Made by a program: the position numbers and the translations under genes. The notes below the pieces were generated by a model. That model saw only the letters and a list, made by a program, of their open reading frames with translations. It did no database searches and had not been told where the DNA came from. Below, piece by piece: positions 1 to 10,101 of a DNA stretch of 64,000 bases (position 1 is the stretch's first letter; each line of letters opens with the position of its first letter). Source of the DNA: Bemisia tabaci (Eukaryota; Arthropoda; Insecta; Hemiptera; Aleyrodidae); contig NC_092794.1 in the NCBI RefSeq assembly GCF_918797505.1, positions 72,019,345-72,083,344 of the forward strand. Reading direction: 5' to 3'.

Positions 1-93
1 GAGAACTATTACTCAGAATCAATAGCCACCATGCAGCGTTCGATTGATCCATCCAGTTCCATCGGCCGTCGGAAAAACGGACGCTCACTGGAA

Positions 94-300
94 AAAAAAA
101 CACATTGGATCTAGAGTCCAGACTCTTGAAAACATTGACAAGAAAAAATACTTTTGATTCAATCAGATTTAAGCTTAAATCAAAAGGAAATCCGCTCAAA
201 TTAAGAGGCCTGGTTCTTGATTCAAGCTTGATTGAATCAAGAGTATTTTTTCTTGTCGATGTTTTTAAGAGTCTGGACTCTAGATCCAATGTGTTTTTTT
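94..300. repeat. Foldback (MITE-like) hairpin, about 207 bp
   Basis: Positions 94-165 are the near-perfect reverse complement of 229-300, starting in an A-run followed by cacattggatctagagtcc. The 63-bp loop holds a smaller palindrome around AAGCTT. The open frames across it follow from the inverted arms and are not genes. No target-site duplication is clear, because the ends are A/T homopolymers. Confidence 0.75.
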
Positions 301-549
301 ACGATTTATCAGCGCACAATAAGCGGCACTCAGTTGAAAAAACTAATAGGAGAGGTCGAAACTTCAAATTTTTATGTTTATTTCGTGATGAAGTCAATTT
401 CAAAGGGTTCTTTCCGAGAGGAAATTCTACGGAAAAACCATTAAAATCACTCTTAAACTGTTGTTAATCATCCAAATACCTCGATACACAATCACAGCAA
501 TTTAGGAACATAAATGATTGCACAGAGCGATAGCCAAGTGATAAGCAGC

Positions 550-1030
550 AAAATATTCCGCAAAACAATAAAAAGTACGTGGTAAAGTCACCACTCGGCG
601 CCGAACGTCTCAGTTGAACGTTCGGTGAATTTTCCTGCTTTTCTTCTTTGAAAAATCTTGACATCTGAGAGTGATACCACTATTCGGCCTCGTGGGAGCT
701 CGGGTTGCCTACACTGGAAACTGAAGGCAAACTGACAGTGAGTGAGTCACCGCTTCGCACGCATCGCTTGGTGAATTTCTCGACAATCGCGACATCTGAG
801 ATTGATACCACTATTCGACCACGTGGGAGCTCGGGTTGCCTACACTAGCAATTGAAGGTAAACTGACAGTAAGGTAAAATCACCGCTTCGCACGCATCGC
901 TTGGTGAATTATTCTTGCTTTCATCCTCGAGCATTCGTAACATATGAGAGTGATACCATTATTCGGTCACCTCAAAGCGCGTGTTCCCACACTTAAAACT
1001 ATTAAGGCGAACTGATTAATAACTAAAATC
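550..1030. repeat. Diverged tandem repeat, about 132-147 bp per unit, three copies
   Basis: The phrase gtgataccactattcgg recurs at about 671, 803 and 950, each followed by related text and by a TCACC...GGTGAAT stem. The first two copies are closest and the third is degraded. No coding potential is visible. Confidence 0.6.
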
Positions 1031-2406
1031 AGATATACGACGTTTTTCAAGGTTTTTCCTGTTGCTGAAAATTAAATCCTTGATATATCTCGATTTTTCT
1101 CAATGATTTTAAAACATTAGTCGGAAGGCAAGGGCCCCCGAGCTCTGTTCTCCTTGGGGTGGGGGGGAAGGTTTCTGACGAATATGCGCACGAATGGTGT
1201 ATTTAAGCCAGTGTTTAGTTTATTCTTGTAAATTCTAATAAAATGCCTCATTTTAGACTACCAATAATGAAAATTTTTCCCATTAATTGTGCGTCACGTT
1301 CCATCGACCCGACATTTAGACTAACAGAATCAATGAGCGAAAAACAATTTCTGTGTGTTAGGAAAGTATTGCCAAGTGTAAAATCAGGAGCATAATTTCC
1401 GCAAAAAGGACTGGTGTGAGAAAAACTGGTTTTTGAAGATAATTTGACAACACTGATGGATGAGTGAACGATATTGGTCGACCGATCCCGATCGATAGAA
1501 CGTCTGTTCGCGCGTGCAAATATCAAGTCGCTAAATCGCGAAACTGGTAGACACTCAACCGCACAGTGGGCAAGCACAGAAGTTTCAGTACCCTGACAAC
1601 CAGCTGCACTCACCACATTTAACATGAGATCGTGCACAAGAAGAGAGGAAGAGACGTTCATAGCTTGTTACTTCTCATTAAAAGGATGATAATTCTCAGC
1701 GTTCTACGTGTTGTATCTGGTGCGATCAAACCTCTCAAAATCGGTCATCAACATGGTTGAAATGGGTCATTAAACCATGAACGAATTTCGAATACATTTG
1801 CGAATACATTTTTCTGGAGGTAAATGGCGCTTGGACCACGTTGTGCACATAAAAAACGCCAACAGGTAACTCAGAAACCAAGAGAAATGCGCAGTTCAAA
1901 AAGCGCAACTTATCCGCGAATATAAAACACCACGGTCTCGCACTGCACCAAATATGATGTCAACCGACACCAATCAGAAGCGAGCATTCGACTACGTGTG
2001 ACGTCAAGACTGCCGTGCTGAGCATTTGGGAGTTGCCAAATTTTCTTTCGATGAAATGTTTATTTTGTAAGGGAGTTATGCAAATTTTGCTTTGAAAGTC
2101 TTAGGAGCTTTAGGTAACATTGCGAACAAAACTATCCGAAAAATTGGAAGAAAAATATTCATAAGCTCACCAGCAAATTCATGTTTTATCAAGAGAAATT
2201 TGGCAACGCCTGGAGGTTCATACGGCGTTTTTCCCTAGCACGGCAGAAGAGGGTGCGAAATGCGAGCACCATTCTTCATCCGCCTTGCCTCTTTCCGAGC
2301 GGAGGAGCTGGGGGTGCCCACCGTGCGGCGGTTTCCCCTTGTTATCCAGTATGCAGCGCGAACATTTATGGGAATGTGGTACGATTCCACTGACAGCGGT
2401 GTGTGC
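1031..2406. other. Non-coding stretch before the first gap, nothing recognised
   Basis: I see no convincing gene, tRNA or repeat here. The last 200 bases (about 2210-2406) are markedly GC-richer than the DNA before them and end abruptly in the gap. Polinton terminal sequence is not visible, so the left end of Polinton 1 should lie in the unsequenced gap or be missing. Confidence 0.5.
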
Positions 2407-2906
2407 NNNNNNNNNNNNNNNNNNNNNNNNNNNNNNNNNNNNNNNNNNNNNNNNNNNNNNNNNNNNNNNNNNNNNNNNNNNNNNNNNNNNNNNNNNNNNN
2501 NNNNNNNNNNNNNNNNNNNNNNNNNNNNNNNNNNNNNNNNNNNNNNNNNNNNNNNNNNNNNNNNNNNNNNNNNNNNNNNNNNNNNNNNNNNNNNNNNNNN
2601 NNNNNNNNNNNNNNNNNNNNNNNNNNNNNNNNNNNNNNNNNNNNNNNNNNNNNNNNNNNNNNNNNNNNNNNNNNNNNNNNNNNNNNNNNNNNNNNNNNNN
2701 NNNNNNNNNNNNNNNNNNNNNNNNNNNNNNNNNNNNNNNNNNNNNNNNNNNNNNNNNNNNNNNNNNNNNNNNNNNNNNNNNNNNNNNNNNNNNNNNNNNN
2801 NNNNNNNNNNNNNNNNNNNNNNNNNNNNNNNNNNNNNNNNNNNNNNNNNNNNNNNNNNNNNNNNNNNNNNNNNNNNNNNNNNNNNNNNNNNNNNNNNNNN
2901 NNNNNN
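2407..2906. other. Assembly gap (500 N)
   Basis: Exactly 500 N, a conventional placeholder, so the true length is unknown. It hides the start of the polymerase gene and probably the left TIR of Polinton 1. Open frames running through the N block are artefacts. Confidence 0.99.
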
Positions 2907-2907
2907 C

Positions 2908-5900
2908 GATGACAACAACGATCAAGAATATTGTGACACGTGTAAAATATCATACCATAAAAGAGAAAAACATGAAGAATCTGCAAGTCACATAAGAAAT
3001 TTGTTCGAGATGAAACTACCGATTGTTCAAGTCGAGACTGCTTGTCAAAGCAGGTTGAAAACATTTTTCATCACAAACTTCCAGCCAGAGAATCTCATCA
3101 TAGATGAGTACCTCCTATCGGCTAAAGACCTCATAATTAAAAAAATAAAAGAAGAACTCACCGGCGAGGCATTGAAGGTTAATATACTAGTTTACGCCGA
3201 GTACGAGAAAGCTGATGATAAGGACAAGGAAGGAATGCAGTTGAAAAAGTTTAAGACTAAAAACGAAGCTATTTTCGCGTCGACGGATCTGGACGAGTAT
3301 TATGAAAAGTTCAGGGCCAAGATCAATAAAGAGTCATTCGATTTTCACATGAACGGATCCGGGTGGGTGCTGAAGAAGATACAGGGTATGGAGCTACGTG
3401 TCAACCGCTATTACGCGTTACATCGAGGAGGAACGTACGTTGAGCTTCCGTTTCGCACGAACAATGTTGTCAATGTAAATAACGGTGCATTAAACGATTG
3501 TTTCCTCTACGCAATGTTGGGAAAGTTTCTCCCGAGGGATTCGAAGCATAAACAACGTCCGGAAAAATATTTAAATCTGTTCGATCGTTACGATTTCTCG
3601 GACGTTCGATTACCCACGAGCATAGATGACATTATCAAATTCGAGAAAAGGAACAACGTATCGGTTTCGGTATTTGGACTCCGTGAGAGTTTGGTGTCCA
3701 ACAAGAAAAATTATACAATTTACTTAATTAAAGTTGCCGACCCGGAGAGAGAGGACCACACCGACCTACTATGTCTCTCAACCCCCGTACCTTTAAGTTA
3801 CCATTATTGCTGGATCAGTAACTTTGAACAACTTGTACGTAATCAGTTGACAAAATATCAACATCGTATCTACATCTGCAAGAAATGCTTTACACACAAG
3901 AACTCGATGGAGGAATTGAATCAACATAAAGTTCTTTGCTCTTTAGTAAGCAAAGACGCATTCCTAGCTTCATTTCCCGACGAGCGATACCTCAAATTCG
4001 AAAACCACCACAAGGAAATAAAACATAATTATGTAATTTATGCAGACTTTGAAGCCTACTTAGAGCAAATTCATGGTGACTCGGAGCATCCAGCGTCTGC
4101 GTATAGGCGGCACATCTCAAATTCTTACGCTTACCTCCTCGTCACGGAGGATCCCGAATTTAAAATGACGGAACCGAAACTGTACCGTGGCGAAGAGGCA
4201 CATATCAAATTTCTGGATGATATAATCACTCTCGTAGGAAGAATCAGTGAGAGTTACAATGACAAAGAGAGTAAAATAATAATGACACATGAAGACCGGG
4301 CCACATTTGAAGCGGAAAATAGGTGTGGACATTGTGAGGTGGATTTCTCACAACCAGGTATCGTAAAGGTAAGGGATCATGACCATCAAAAGAGAGCGGG
4401 AGGGAAAACAAGGTCAAATTATCGAAAAGCCTTATGTTCAAATTGCAATCTTATTTTCCGACATGAGAAATGTGTTAGAGTCGTCCTGCACAATGGTAGC
4501 AGGTATGATTTCCACGAGGTAGTGCTGGCTCTGAACAAGTATCCTCATAGCGTCGAAATAATACCACACACGGAGGAAAATTACATCAGCATGACGGTCC
4601 ATCTGGGAAACAGGTTTTCGATCAAGTTCATCGACTCGTTCCGTTTCCTCCCCGCATCGTTGGATAAACTGGTTCAGACGATCCCGCGCGAATCTTTCGT
4701 TCGCACGAGGAAGCTCACTCGCACAGACAATGAGTTCGATATGGTTTGTCGGAAAGCTCCGTTCCCGTGCGATTACGTTGACAATCCGGCCAAGCTGAAC
4801 GAGACGCGTCCACCACCGCGAGAGGCTCTCTTCAACACCCTGACTCAAACGGACATCTCTGAAGAAGAATACGAACGGTTTCTCCAAGTTTGGCAAACTT
4901 TCAATTTCCGTAATCTCGGCGAGTATTCAGATTTCTACTTGCGACTCGATGTGTGCCTCCTCAGCGATGTGTTTGAGGAGTTCCGACTTTTCGGAATAAA
5001 AAATTATAGTTTGGACTGTGCCAACTATTTAACGCTACCCGGTTTCGCTTTCGACGCCTTCCTAAAAATAACTAAAGCGAAAATTCAACTCTTCAATGAT
5101 ATGGATATGGTATTCATGATAATGAGCTCGATCCGAGGTGGGATAACACAGGTGGTGAAACGGCACGCTCTTGCAAACAATCCTTTGATACCGGATCAGT
5201 TTGATCCTAAAAAACCAGTGAACTATATACAATACTTGGATGTGACGGCACTTTACGCACACACCATGAGAAAGCATCTGCCCTACGATAACTACACTTG
5301 GGTCCCGGAAGGAGAAGAGTTGCTAACTCTGGCGAAAACTATAATCAACCATCCCGACGACGCTCCTTTCGGGTACATACTCGATGTAGATATTGAATAT
5401 CCAGAACACCTCCACGACCTGCACAAGGACCTTCCGTTCTTGTGCAAGCACGAAATACCACCAGCGGGGAAATCAACGAAACTATTGACGACTCTAGCTA
5501 ATAAAAACAACTATGTTATCCACTATGTAATGTTGAAAGAAGCGCTCGGTCAGGGATTAAAACTCCTGAGCGTCAACCGGGCCATCAAATTCCGTCAGGC
5601 TCCTTTCTTGGCACCCTTCATCGAGCTAAACGCCCGGTTGAGACGGGAGGCTACGAATCCGTTCCACCAAACGCTCCTGAAACTGTGCAGCAACGCTTGC
5701 TACGGAAAATTTATCGAGAACCCGTTGAAGCGAAAGAATATTAAATTGGGTACAAACAGCAGACAGATATTGAAAGCCATCTCACGGGTCGATTTCATAG
5801 ATCGCACGATTTTCGCAGAAGAGTTGGTAGCAATCCATTTACGGAGAACAGAGGTCGTCATAGACAGACCAATGATTGTTGGTTTTTCAATCTTAGATCT

Positions 5901-6588
5901 GAGTAAAGTACACATGTATCAATTCCACTATAATCACATGCTTAAGAAGTACAATCCCGACCAAGTTCAACTTCTCTATATGGATACGGACTCGTTCATT
6001 TACGAGTTGACTACACCGAACGTCTACGATGATATGATGTCAGATCTACACTTGTACGACACCTCCAACTTCCCAGAAGGTCATCAATGTCGCAGCGCGA
6101 CAAACCGTAAAGTAATGGGTAGTTTTAAGGATGAAACGGGTGGAATACCCATTGCTGAGTTTGTCGCGCTGCGACCCAAGATGTATGCGTATCGTTTTAG
6201 CGACGGGGAAACAGAGAAAAGGGCAAAAGGGATATCAACACCAGTGGTAAGATCGCTAAACTTTGCCAATTTTCTCACAGTATTAAAAGATCCTGAATCG
6301 AGAATGACCGCCTCGATGCGCAGGATCGGGGCGCGGAAACACCAACTATACTCCTTCGAAACTACAAAAAGAACCCTCTCCGGCTTAGACGATAAACGTT
6401 GTATTTTAGAAGACGGTGTTAGCACTGTTCCTTGGGGTCATCGTGACATCGACGACGACGATCCTTGCATGGTGGATGAAAGTTGCGGAGCCGAGACCGA
6501 GTTGAGAAAAATCCTCGCTGTTAAACAACCTCGTATAAATAGTATAGATAATTCTGGAGAACCGTCAGTTAAGAAACCTCGAATTTGA
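2908..6588 (+). CDS. PolB: Polinton protein-primed family B DNA polymerase (5' end in gap)
   Basis: This encodes the replicative polymerase of Polinton 1; 1226 codons are visible and the N-terminus lies in the gap. Just after the gap is a C2H2-like finger (CDTC at 2931). A second finger (CKKC) is near 3880, and a CGHC...DHDH...CSNCN zinc-binding block spans about 4325-4450. Exonuclease motif I is YADFEAY (4039-4059), and the third exonuclease motif is around YLRLDVCLLSD (about 4936). Polymerase motif A is YLDVTALY (5233-5256), motif B is KLCSNACYGK (5680-5709) and motif C is YMDTDS (5977-5994), so all catalytic aspartates are present. Protein-primed synthesis is known for the family and not seen directly. 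No frameshift is seen in the visible part. The start at 2260 suggested by the long frame is only a read-through of N and is not accepted. Confidence 0.95.
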   Translation, partial: DDNNDQEYCDTCKISYHKREKHEESASHIRNLFEMKLPIVQVETACQSRLKTFFITNFQPENLIIDEYLLSAKDLIIKKIKEELTGEALKVNILVYAEYEKADDKDKEGMQLKKFKTKNEAIFASTDLDEYYEKFRAKINKESFDFHMNGSGWVLKKIQGMELRVNRYYALHRGGTYVELPFRTNNVVNVNNGALNDCFLYAMLGKFLPRDSKHKQRPEKYLNLFDRYDFSDVRLPTSIDDIIKFEKRNNVSVSVFGLRESLVSNKKNYTIYLIKVADPEREDHTDLLCLSTPVPLSYHYCWISNFEQLVRNQLTKYQHRIYICKKCFTHKNSMEELNQHKVLCSLVSKDAFLASFPDERYLKFENHHKEIKHNYVIYADFEAYLEQIHGDSEHPASAYRRHISNSYAYLLVTEDPEFKMTEPKLYRGEEAHIKFLDDIITLVGRISESYNDKESKIIMTHEDRATFEAENRCGHCEVDFSQPGIVKVRDHDHQKRAGGKTRSNYRKALCSNCNLIFRHEKCVRVVLHNGSRYDFHEVVLALNKYPHSVEIIPHTEENYISMTVHLGNRFSIKFIDSFRFLPASLDKLVQTIPRESFVRTRKLTRTDNEFDMVCRKAPFPCDYVDNPAKLNETRPPPREALFNTLTQTDISEEEYERFLQVWQTFNFRNLGEYSDFYLRLDVCLLSDVFEEFRLFGIKNYSLDCANYLTLPGFAFDAFLKITKAKIQLFNDMDMVFMIMSSIRGGITQVVKRHALANNPLIPDQFDPKKPVNYIQYLDVTALYAHTMRKHLPYDNYTWVPEGEELLTLAKTIINHPDDAPFGYILDVDIEYPEHLHDLHKDLPFLCKHEIPPAGKSTKLLTTLANKNNYVIHYVMLKEALGQGLKLLSVNRAIKFRQAPFLAPFIELNARLRREATNPFHQTLLKLCSNACYGKFIENPLKRKNIKLGTNSRQILKAISRVDFIDRTIFAEELVAIHLRRTEVVIDRPMIVGFSILDLSKVHMYQFHYNHMLKKYNPDQVQLLYMDTDSFIYELTTPNVYDDMMSDLHLYDTSNFPEGHQCRSATNRKVMGSFKDETGGIPIAEFVALRPKMYAYRFSDGETEKRAKGISTPVVRSLNFANFLTVLKDPESRMTASMRRIGARKHQLYSFETTKRTLSGLDDKRCILEDGVSTVPWGHRDIDDDDPCMVDESCGAETELRKILAVKQPRINSIDNSGEPSVKKPRI

Positions 6589-6689
6589 AAATAGGAACAT
6601 CCTCGCTGTTAATTAACCTCGTATAAATAGTATAAATAATTCTGCTGGAGAACCGTCAGTTAAGAAACCTCGAATTTGAAAATAGGAAC
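6511..6689 (+). repeat. Tandem duplication of the PolB 3' end, about 88 bp x 2
   Basis: 6511-6598 and 6599-6689 are near-identical and each contains TATAAATAG. The first copy encodes the last PolB residues and its stop; the second lies in the spacer. The second copy has a 3-bp insertion (ctg). The duplication puts a spare TATA-like motif in front of the next gene. Confidence 0.9.
6622..6630 (+). promoter_or_regulatory. Candidate TATA box TATAAATAG
   Basis: It lies 91 bp before the ATG at 6713. The same nonamer occurs before other Polinton 1 genes (7383-7391 on plus, 30754-30762 on minus), which supports a shared promoter element. A TSS has not been shown. Confidence 0.4.
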
Positions 6690-6712
6690 AGTGCAACTAA
6701 CGGAACGAACAA

Positions 6713-7297
6713 ATGATGGCTTGTCTCGATGTACAAGGTTTTTGGAGCCAAGGAAAATTCATCGTCAAAGAGTTTGGTCTTGTGGACATGAAGTGTACTC
6801 AAACTGAACTCTATTTATTCAAACCTCCGTTCCCGAGCAGCATGTTGAGCGCTAAAGACGTTGTGACAAACAACTGGTTAACACGCAATTATCATCACTT
6901 GGAATGGGAAAGCGGGTTTCTCGAGTACGATGAATTCACTTCAAAAATGAATAGCATCGGGAACCGCTACGATGTACTTTATGTTAAAGGTGAACAAAAA
7001 CGACATTTCATTAAGGGTTTCGTCCCGGACAAATGTAACGTTGTAAATTTGGACACTAAAGATTGTCCGTCCTTGCGACTATTGGCTCGTTGGTCGACAG
7101 CATATACGTGTCCTTTAGTACATCCATTCTGCGCTATGTCGAACGCATTCCGATTGTGTATGTGGATGTCGGCATCTTATTATCGTGATTATTTCAAAGA
7201 TGAAATCATGCAAGAGCAGGAGAAGATTATAGTGGCAGACGAACAAAGGAATCACCCCGATAATAATAAAGGAGTAGTAGATGAAAAGTCAGATTGA
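6713..7297 (+). CDS. Polinton accessory protein, function unknown (194 aa)
   Basis: A 194-residue frame follows PolB on the same strand. It starts at the first ATG after a TATA-like motif (a second ATG follows at once). The middle is rich in aromatic residues (NNWLTRNYHHLEWE, then YDVLYVKGEQK), and the C-terminal half has scattered Cys/His. The tail after about residue 165 is charged and probably disordered. From memory, similar YLFKPPFP/NNWLTRN proteins are common beside insect mobile elements, and an RNase H-like or exonuclease fold is conceivable, but I cannot place the catalytic acids. No signal peptide or membrane segment is seen. Its position between PolB and the capsid cluster suggests a replication or accessory role. 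Confidence 0.7.
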   Translation: MMACLDVQGFWSQGKFIVKEFGLVDMKCTQTELYLFKPPFPSSMLSAKDVVTNNWLTRNYHHLEWESGFLEYDEFTSKMNSIGNRYDVLYVKGEQKRHFIKGFVPDKCNVVNLDTKDCPSLRLLARWSTAYTCPLVHPFCAMSNAFRLCMWMSASYYRDYFKDEIMQEQEKIIVADEQRNHPDNNKGVVDEKSD

Positions 7298-7382
7298 ACG
7301 AACCGAAATATTGCGGACGAAAAGTGAAATCATCCGTGCTTAATATAGCAGACAAATCGTCGAATCAACCCGACTTAATATA

Positions 7383-7391
7383 TATAAATAG
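7383..7391 (+). promoter_or_regulatory. Candidate TATA box TATAAATAG
   Basis: Same nonamer as at 6622, within an AT-rich run and 162 bp before the ATG at 7545. It could drive the small gene downstream; support comes only from the recurrence. Confidence 0.3.
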
Positions 7392-7544
7392 CACACGAAA
7401 AGTGGAATCATTCGCAGACGAATTATCGAAGCGAAATATAGCAGTCGAAAAGTATCCGTGCTTAATATAGCAAACAACTTGTTTCACTCGAAATATATAG
7501 CGCACGAAAATTGGAATCATTTGTACCTTGAAAGAACTGACGAC

Positions 7545-7835
7545 ATGGAAGTTTTCAACAATTCAATCTTGATCGTCAACGCTAAAGAGCTGACTGTAAA
7601 CGCCCGCTACAAGATGAACAAACTCATCAAAATACCAACCAAGTACGGAATCACCGTTGCCGCCGATATCATCTTCGAGAATCATCATCGCCTCCTCTTC
7701 CTACCTTCGCACATTACGAACCGTTTGACGGACGATGCAATTCAGGATATCAACGCTGGATCCTTCGATCTCATCTACGAAGGCCCGATCGGAAGAACAT
7801 ATAAATTCGCACTCGTTCCAAACGTTGCAGCTTGA
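7545..7835 (+). CDS. Small Polinton protein, possible nucleic-acid binding (96 aa)
   Basis: The first ATG in the frame is at 7545. An upstream start would need GTG and is unlikely in a eukaryote. The protein is short, compact and without a signal peptide. It contains the pattern IKIPTKYG followed by strands, FLPSHITNRLTDDAIQDIN and a terminal strand. This resembles, from memory, small proteins next to insect Polintons and related elements with an N-terminal TKYG motif. A small beta-barrel (OB-like, single-stranded DNA binding) would suit a protein beside a polymerase, but that is inference. The frame is intact and ends just before an A-rich polyadenylation region. Confidence 0.6.
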   Translation: MEVFNNSILIVNAKELTVNARYKMNKLIKIPTKYGITVAADIIFENHHRLLFLPSHITNRLTDDAIQDINAGSFDLIYEGPIGRTYKFALVPNVAA

Positions 7836-7883
7836 TTTATATTGTATGTCATGTTTGTATTCTTTGTAAATGATGTAATGTTT

Positions 7884-7960
7884 GAAAAAAAAAAATAAAA
7901 TAAAATAAAATAAAACAAAAATGAAAAAATAAACATGTTATTTTTTTTTTTTTTTTTAAT
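7884..7960. terminator. A/T-rich 3' processing region between convergent genes
   Basis: An A-run with several overlapping AATAAA signals on plus (first at 7894-7899) is followed by a T-run. It separates the plus-strand small gene from the minus-strand capsid cluster and can serve both 3' ends, although no canonical AATAAA is seen on minus. Confidence 0.55.
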
Positions 7961-7972
7961 TTTTGCTTAAGA

Positions 7973-9196
7973 TCAATCCAATTGCCTCACGGTTCCGTGC
8001 AGTAGTTCGTACGAATACTTCACAGGAGTGATCAGAATCACTTGGGCTGTAGTGTTGGCCGGGAAATTCTCTTTTACCACAACGGTCAACGTGATATCCA
8101 CCGGAGATGTTTTTAGATCTTCACCTTGAACGCATTTGATGACAAAAATCGCGCGATCTTTGAAATTTTCAAACAACATAGCTGGCTCGCAGAGTTTCTC
8201 ACCTTTCCAGTAGTCTCTCATAAAATCGGTGTAGTTCAGGTAGGCGTGATTATAATCCATAGTCGGGAAATCGTAGATCGTATCAACTTGAGGAAACCGA
8301 CGCTCACCGATTTGAACGCTGACCGAGCGCACATTTACATGGTCGAAACGAGAGGAATCCTTCAGGTGATTGTCCCGTCGATCCGTTTGAAATACCAACA
8401 CCACGAATTTGGGCTTGTGCCTGCTGGTTGTTCTTACGCTCCATTTGAACGTCTTGGTCGGAAAAATCCCAGGGATGTCGTGCGATTCCCAATTCATGTA
8501 ACCGAAACTCATCTTGTCGTTCTTCTTCATCTTGAGCAAGATTTGTTTTTCCAGTTCCAATGTGAATTTGACGACGGGAATCTCCCAATAGATTTCGATT
8601 ATTTTAAATTTAATGGTGTAACCGTCCGCGGTCGCCGCGTCGGTGATATAATATGCATTCTTATCCGTACCACTGCGCACTAGGATCAACTCTTGCGAGC
8701 ATCTGACTAGAACGTCTTTGAAATGTACTGCGAATCCGCTGAGTGAAGACAACGGAACGACGGCGCACTGAGTTTCATCCAACGTTGTCATATCCCATTC
8801 GGCCCATGAAGAAGAGATGTCACAAAACCCGGCAGTTGCGAGTCCCGCGGTTTCCGCTCTAGTGTATGTGAGATAATTTTTCACGGTCGATGTCACTCCG
8901 ACACACTGCATGCTATCGATTTCCGTCCCGTTCACTTTGTACTGCATACGGTCGAACAAGTGCAGGGGATAATTGTTAGCCCACTTGACTTTAGGTTTCG
9001 CAGCATCTGCGGCGGCTCCAGGATTTTTCTCGAGTTTCACTTCTAAACGCATGAAGATCCTCGAATCTTGAGGCACGGTGATCAGACCGTGGGTATCGGG
9101 GGTGAACCGGATCGAATCGTTGTTTCCACGCCGTTCGTCGACCGGACCGAAACGGATGTATTCGTATTCGATGATCTCTTGTCGCCAAGCTTCCAT
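7973..9196 (-). CDS. MCP: Polinton major capsid protein (double jelly-roll type), 407 aa
   Basis: By position and sequence style this is the major capsid protein of Polinton 1. The N-terminal half has the pattern expected of the family: DSIRFTPDTHG, RIFMRLEVKLEK, then NNYPLHLFDRMQYKVNGTEID. It is rich in predicted beta strands, has no signal peptide or membrane segment, and is shorter than many (about 400-600 aa). In Polintons this protein forms trimeric capsomers from two stacked jelly rolls; that fold is family knowledge and is not directly visible here. It is the last gene of a minus-strand run (PLA2/core, protease, minor capsid, major capsid), 173 bp after the minor capsid gene. No internal stop or frameshift is seen. 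Confidence 0.8.
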   Translation of the reverse strand: MEAWRQEIIEYEYIRFGPVDERRGNNDSIRFTPDTHGLITVPQDSRIFMRLEVKLEKNPGAAADAAKPKVKWANNYPLHLFDRMQYKVNGTEIDSMQCVGVTSTVKNYLTYTRAETAGLATAGFCDISSSWAEWDMTTLDETQCAVVPLSSLSGFAVHFKDVLVRCSQELILVRSGTDKNAYYITDAATADGYTIKFKIIEIYWEIPVVKFTLELEKQILLKMKKNDKMSFGYMNWESHDIPGIFPTKTFKWSVRTTSRHKPKFVVLVFQTDRRDNHLKDSSRFDHVNVRSVSVQIGERRFPQVDTIYDFPTMDYNHAYLNYTDFMRDYWKGEKLCEPAMLFENFKDRAIFVIKCVQGEDLKTSPVDITLTVVVKENFPANTTAQVILITPVKYSYELLHGTVRQLD

Positions 9197-9369
9197 CTCG
9201 TTCTTATTTCGGATTTTTCACCACAAATCCGAGTTGTGTGAGAGCCCTCTTGGAATATTCGCTCAAAGTTTTCCTCTGCTGCTGCTGTTGCTGACAACTA
9301 GTTCGTGGATTATCAATACTATTATATGCAAGAGAATTTAGGAACGTATCGTCGTTCTGGATCCTTTGT

Positions 9370-10083
9370 TTACCCATAAGTTACCGGTCTCACGTGCAGT
9401 CGCACTGTCACTTCTTCACCACCGAAATTGATCGCTCTTCCTTGTTGGTCTACTATATTAACGAGCAAACGTTGGATCTTATCACCCAAGACCGGGTAGT
9501 AATGAATCGTCGACGGTTGCTCTACCATTTTGAATCCTGGTTCGATATCGGGAGCAAACGCATAAATGTGATGTCCGCGCACACCGTTCACGTATCCACC
9601 GTCAGCGATGCTGCATTCGATGCATATCATGTTTACGGGCGAGATGTTGACGCGATAGTCAGCTTCGTGCCATTCGTCCGGTGCCAAGAGACGCTTTCCG
9701 AATCCGAGCACCTTACGTAAAGTGCCGGGTCTGCGGAAATCGATCCAGTACTTGGATTTGATGCTTACTTTAAGCGTAGCGTTGTTCGCTTTGAGTTTGA
9801 TAGCTTCCGCTCCGCCAAGATCTCCCTGCAAGTATTCTTGTATACCCTCGATCTCGTAGGCTCCGATCGGGAAGGAAATTGCCGAGTAATTCTCTTCAGG
9901 GCTCTCGGAGTAGAAAAGCAGTCTGTTCGTTATGTCGATGTTCGGGATGGAATAATAAGTTACAAAACCCGTCAGACCGATCTCGCAAGGACCGAACAAT
10001 TCGAGAGGTCTAGGCAGTGCAAACTCGAGAACGTTGCTCCTCCCCGTCAACATGAACGTGTGACATCTTTTCTGAGTTTCCAT
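9370..10083 (-). CDS. mCP: Polinton minor capsid (penton-like, single jelly roll), 237 aa
   Basis: The protein begins METQKRCHTFM and ends with FGGEEVTVRLHVRP. An INFGGEEVTVRLH-like ending is characteristic of Polinton minor capsid proteins. Other family-like blocks are FGPCEIGLTGF and an ISPVNMICIECSIADGGYVNG stretch. It is beta-rich, without signal peptide or transmembrane segment. The fivefold-vertex role is family knowledge. The gene starts 18 bp after the protease stop on the same strand, consistent with one virion-morphogenesis cluster. The frame is intact. Confidence 0.85.
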   Translation of the reverse strand: METQKRCHTFMLTGRSNVLEFALPRPLELFGPCEIGLTGFVTYYSIPNIDITNRLLFYSESPEENYSAISFPIGAYEIEGIQEYLQGDLGGAEAIKLKANNATLKVSIKSKYWIDFRRPGTLRKVLGFGKRLLAPDEWHEADYRVNISPVNMICIECSIADGGYVNGVRGHHIYAFAPDIEPGFKMVEQPSTIHYYPVLGDKIQRLLVNIVDQQGRAINFGGEEVTVRLHVRPVTYG

Positions 10084-10101
10084 ATTCGGGTTTCGAGAAT
10101 A

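Noticed and set aside
105..467. 120-residue ORF near the window start
   Set aside because: Most of it lies in the arms of a foldback hairpin.
2260..6588. Single 1442-residue ORF starting at 2260
   Set aside because: It reads through 500 N; sequence before the gap has no polymerase character, so the start is not supported.
7458..7544. Upstream GTG start for the small Polinton gene
   Set aside because: GTG is not a plausible eukaryotic start; the ATG at 7545 is used.
8126..8683. 185-residue plus-strand ORF inside the capsid gene
   Set aside because: Opposite-strand shadow of the major capsid gene.
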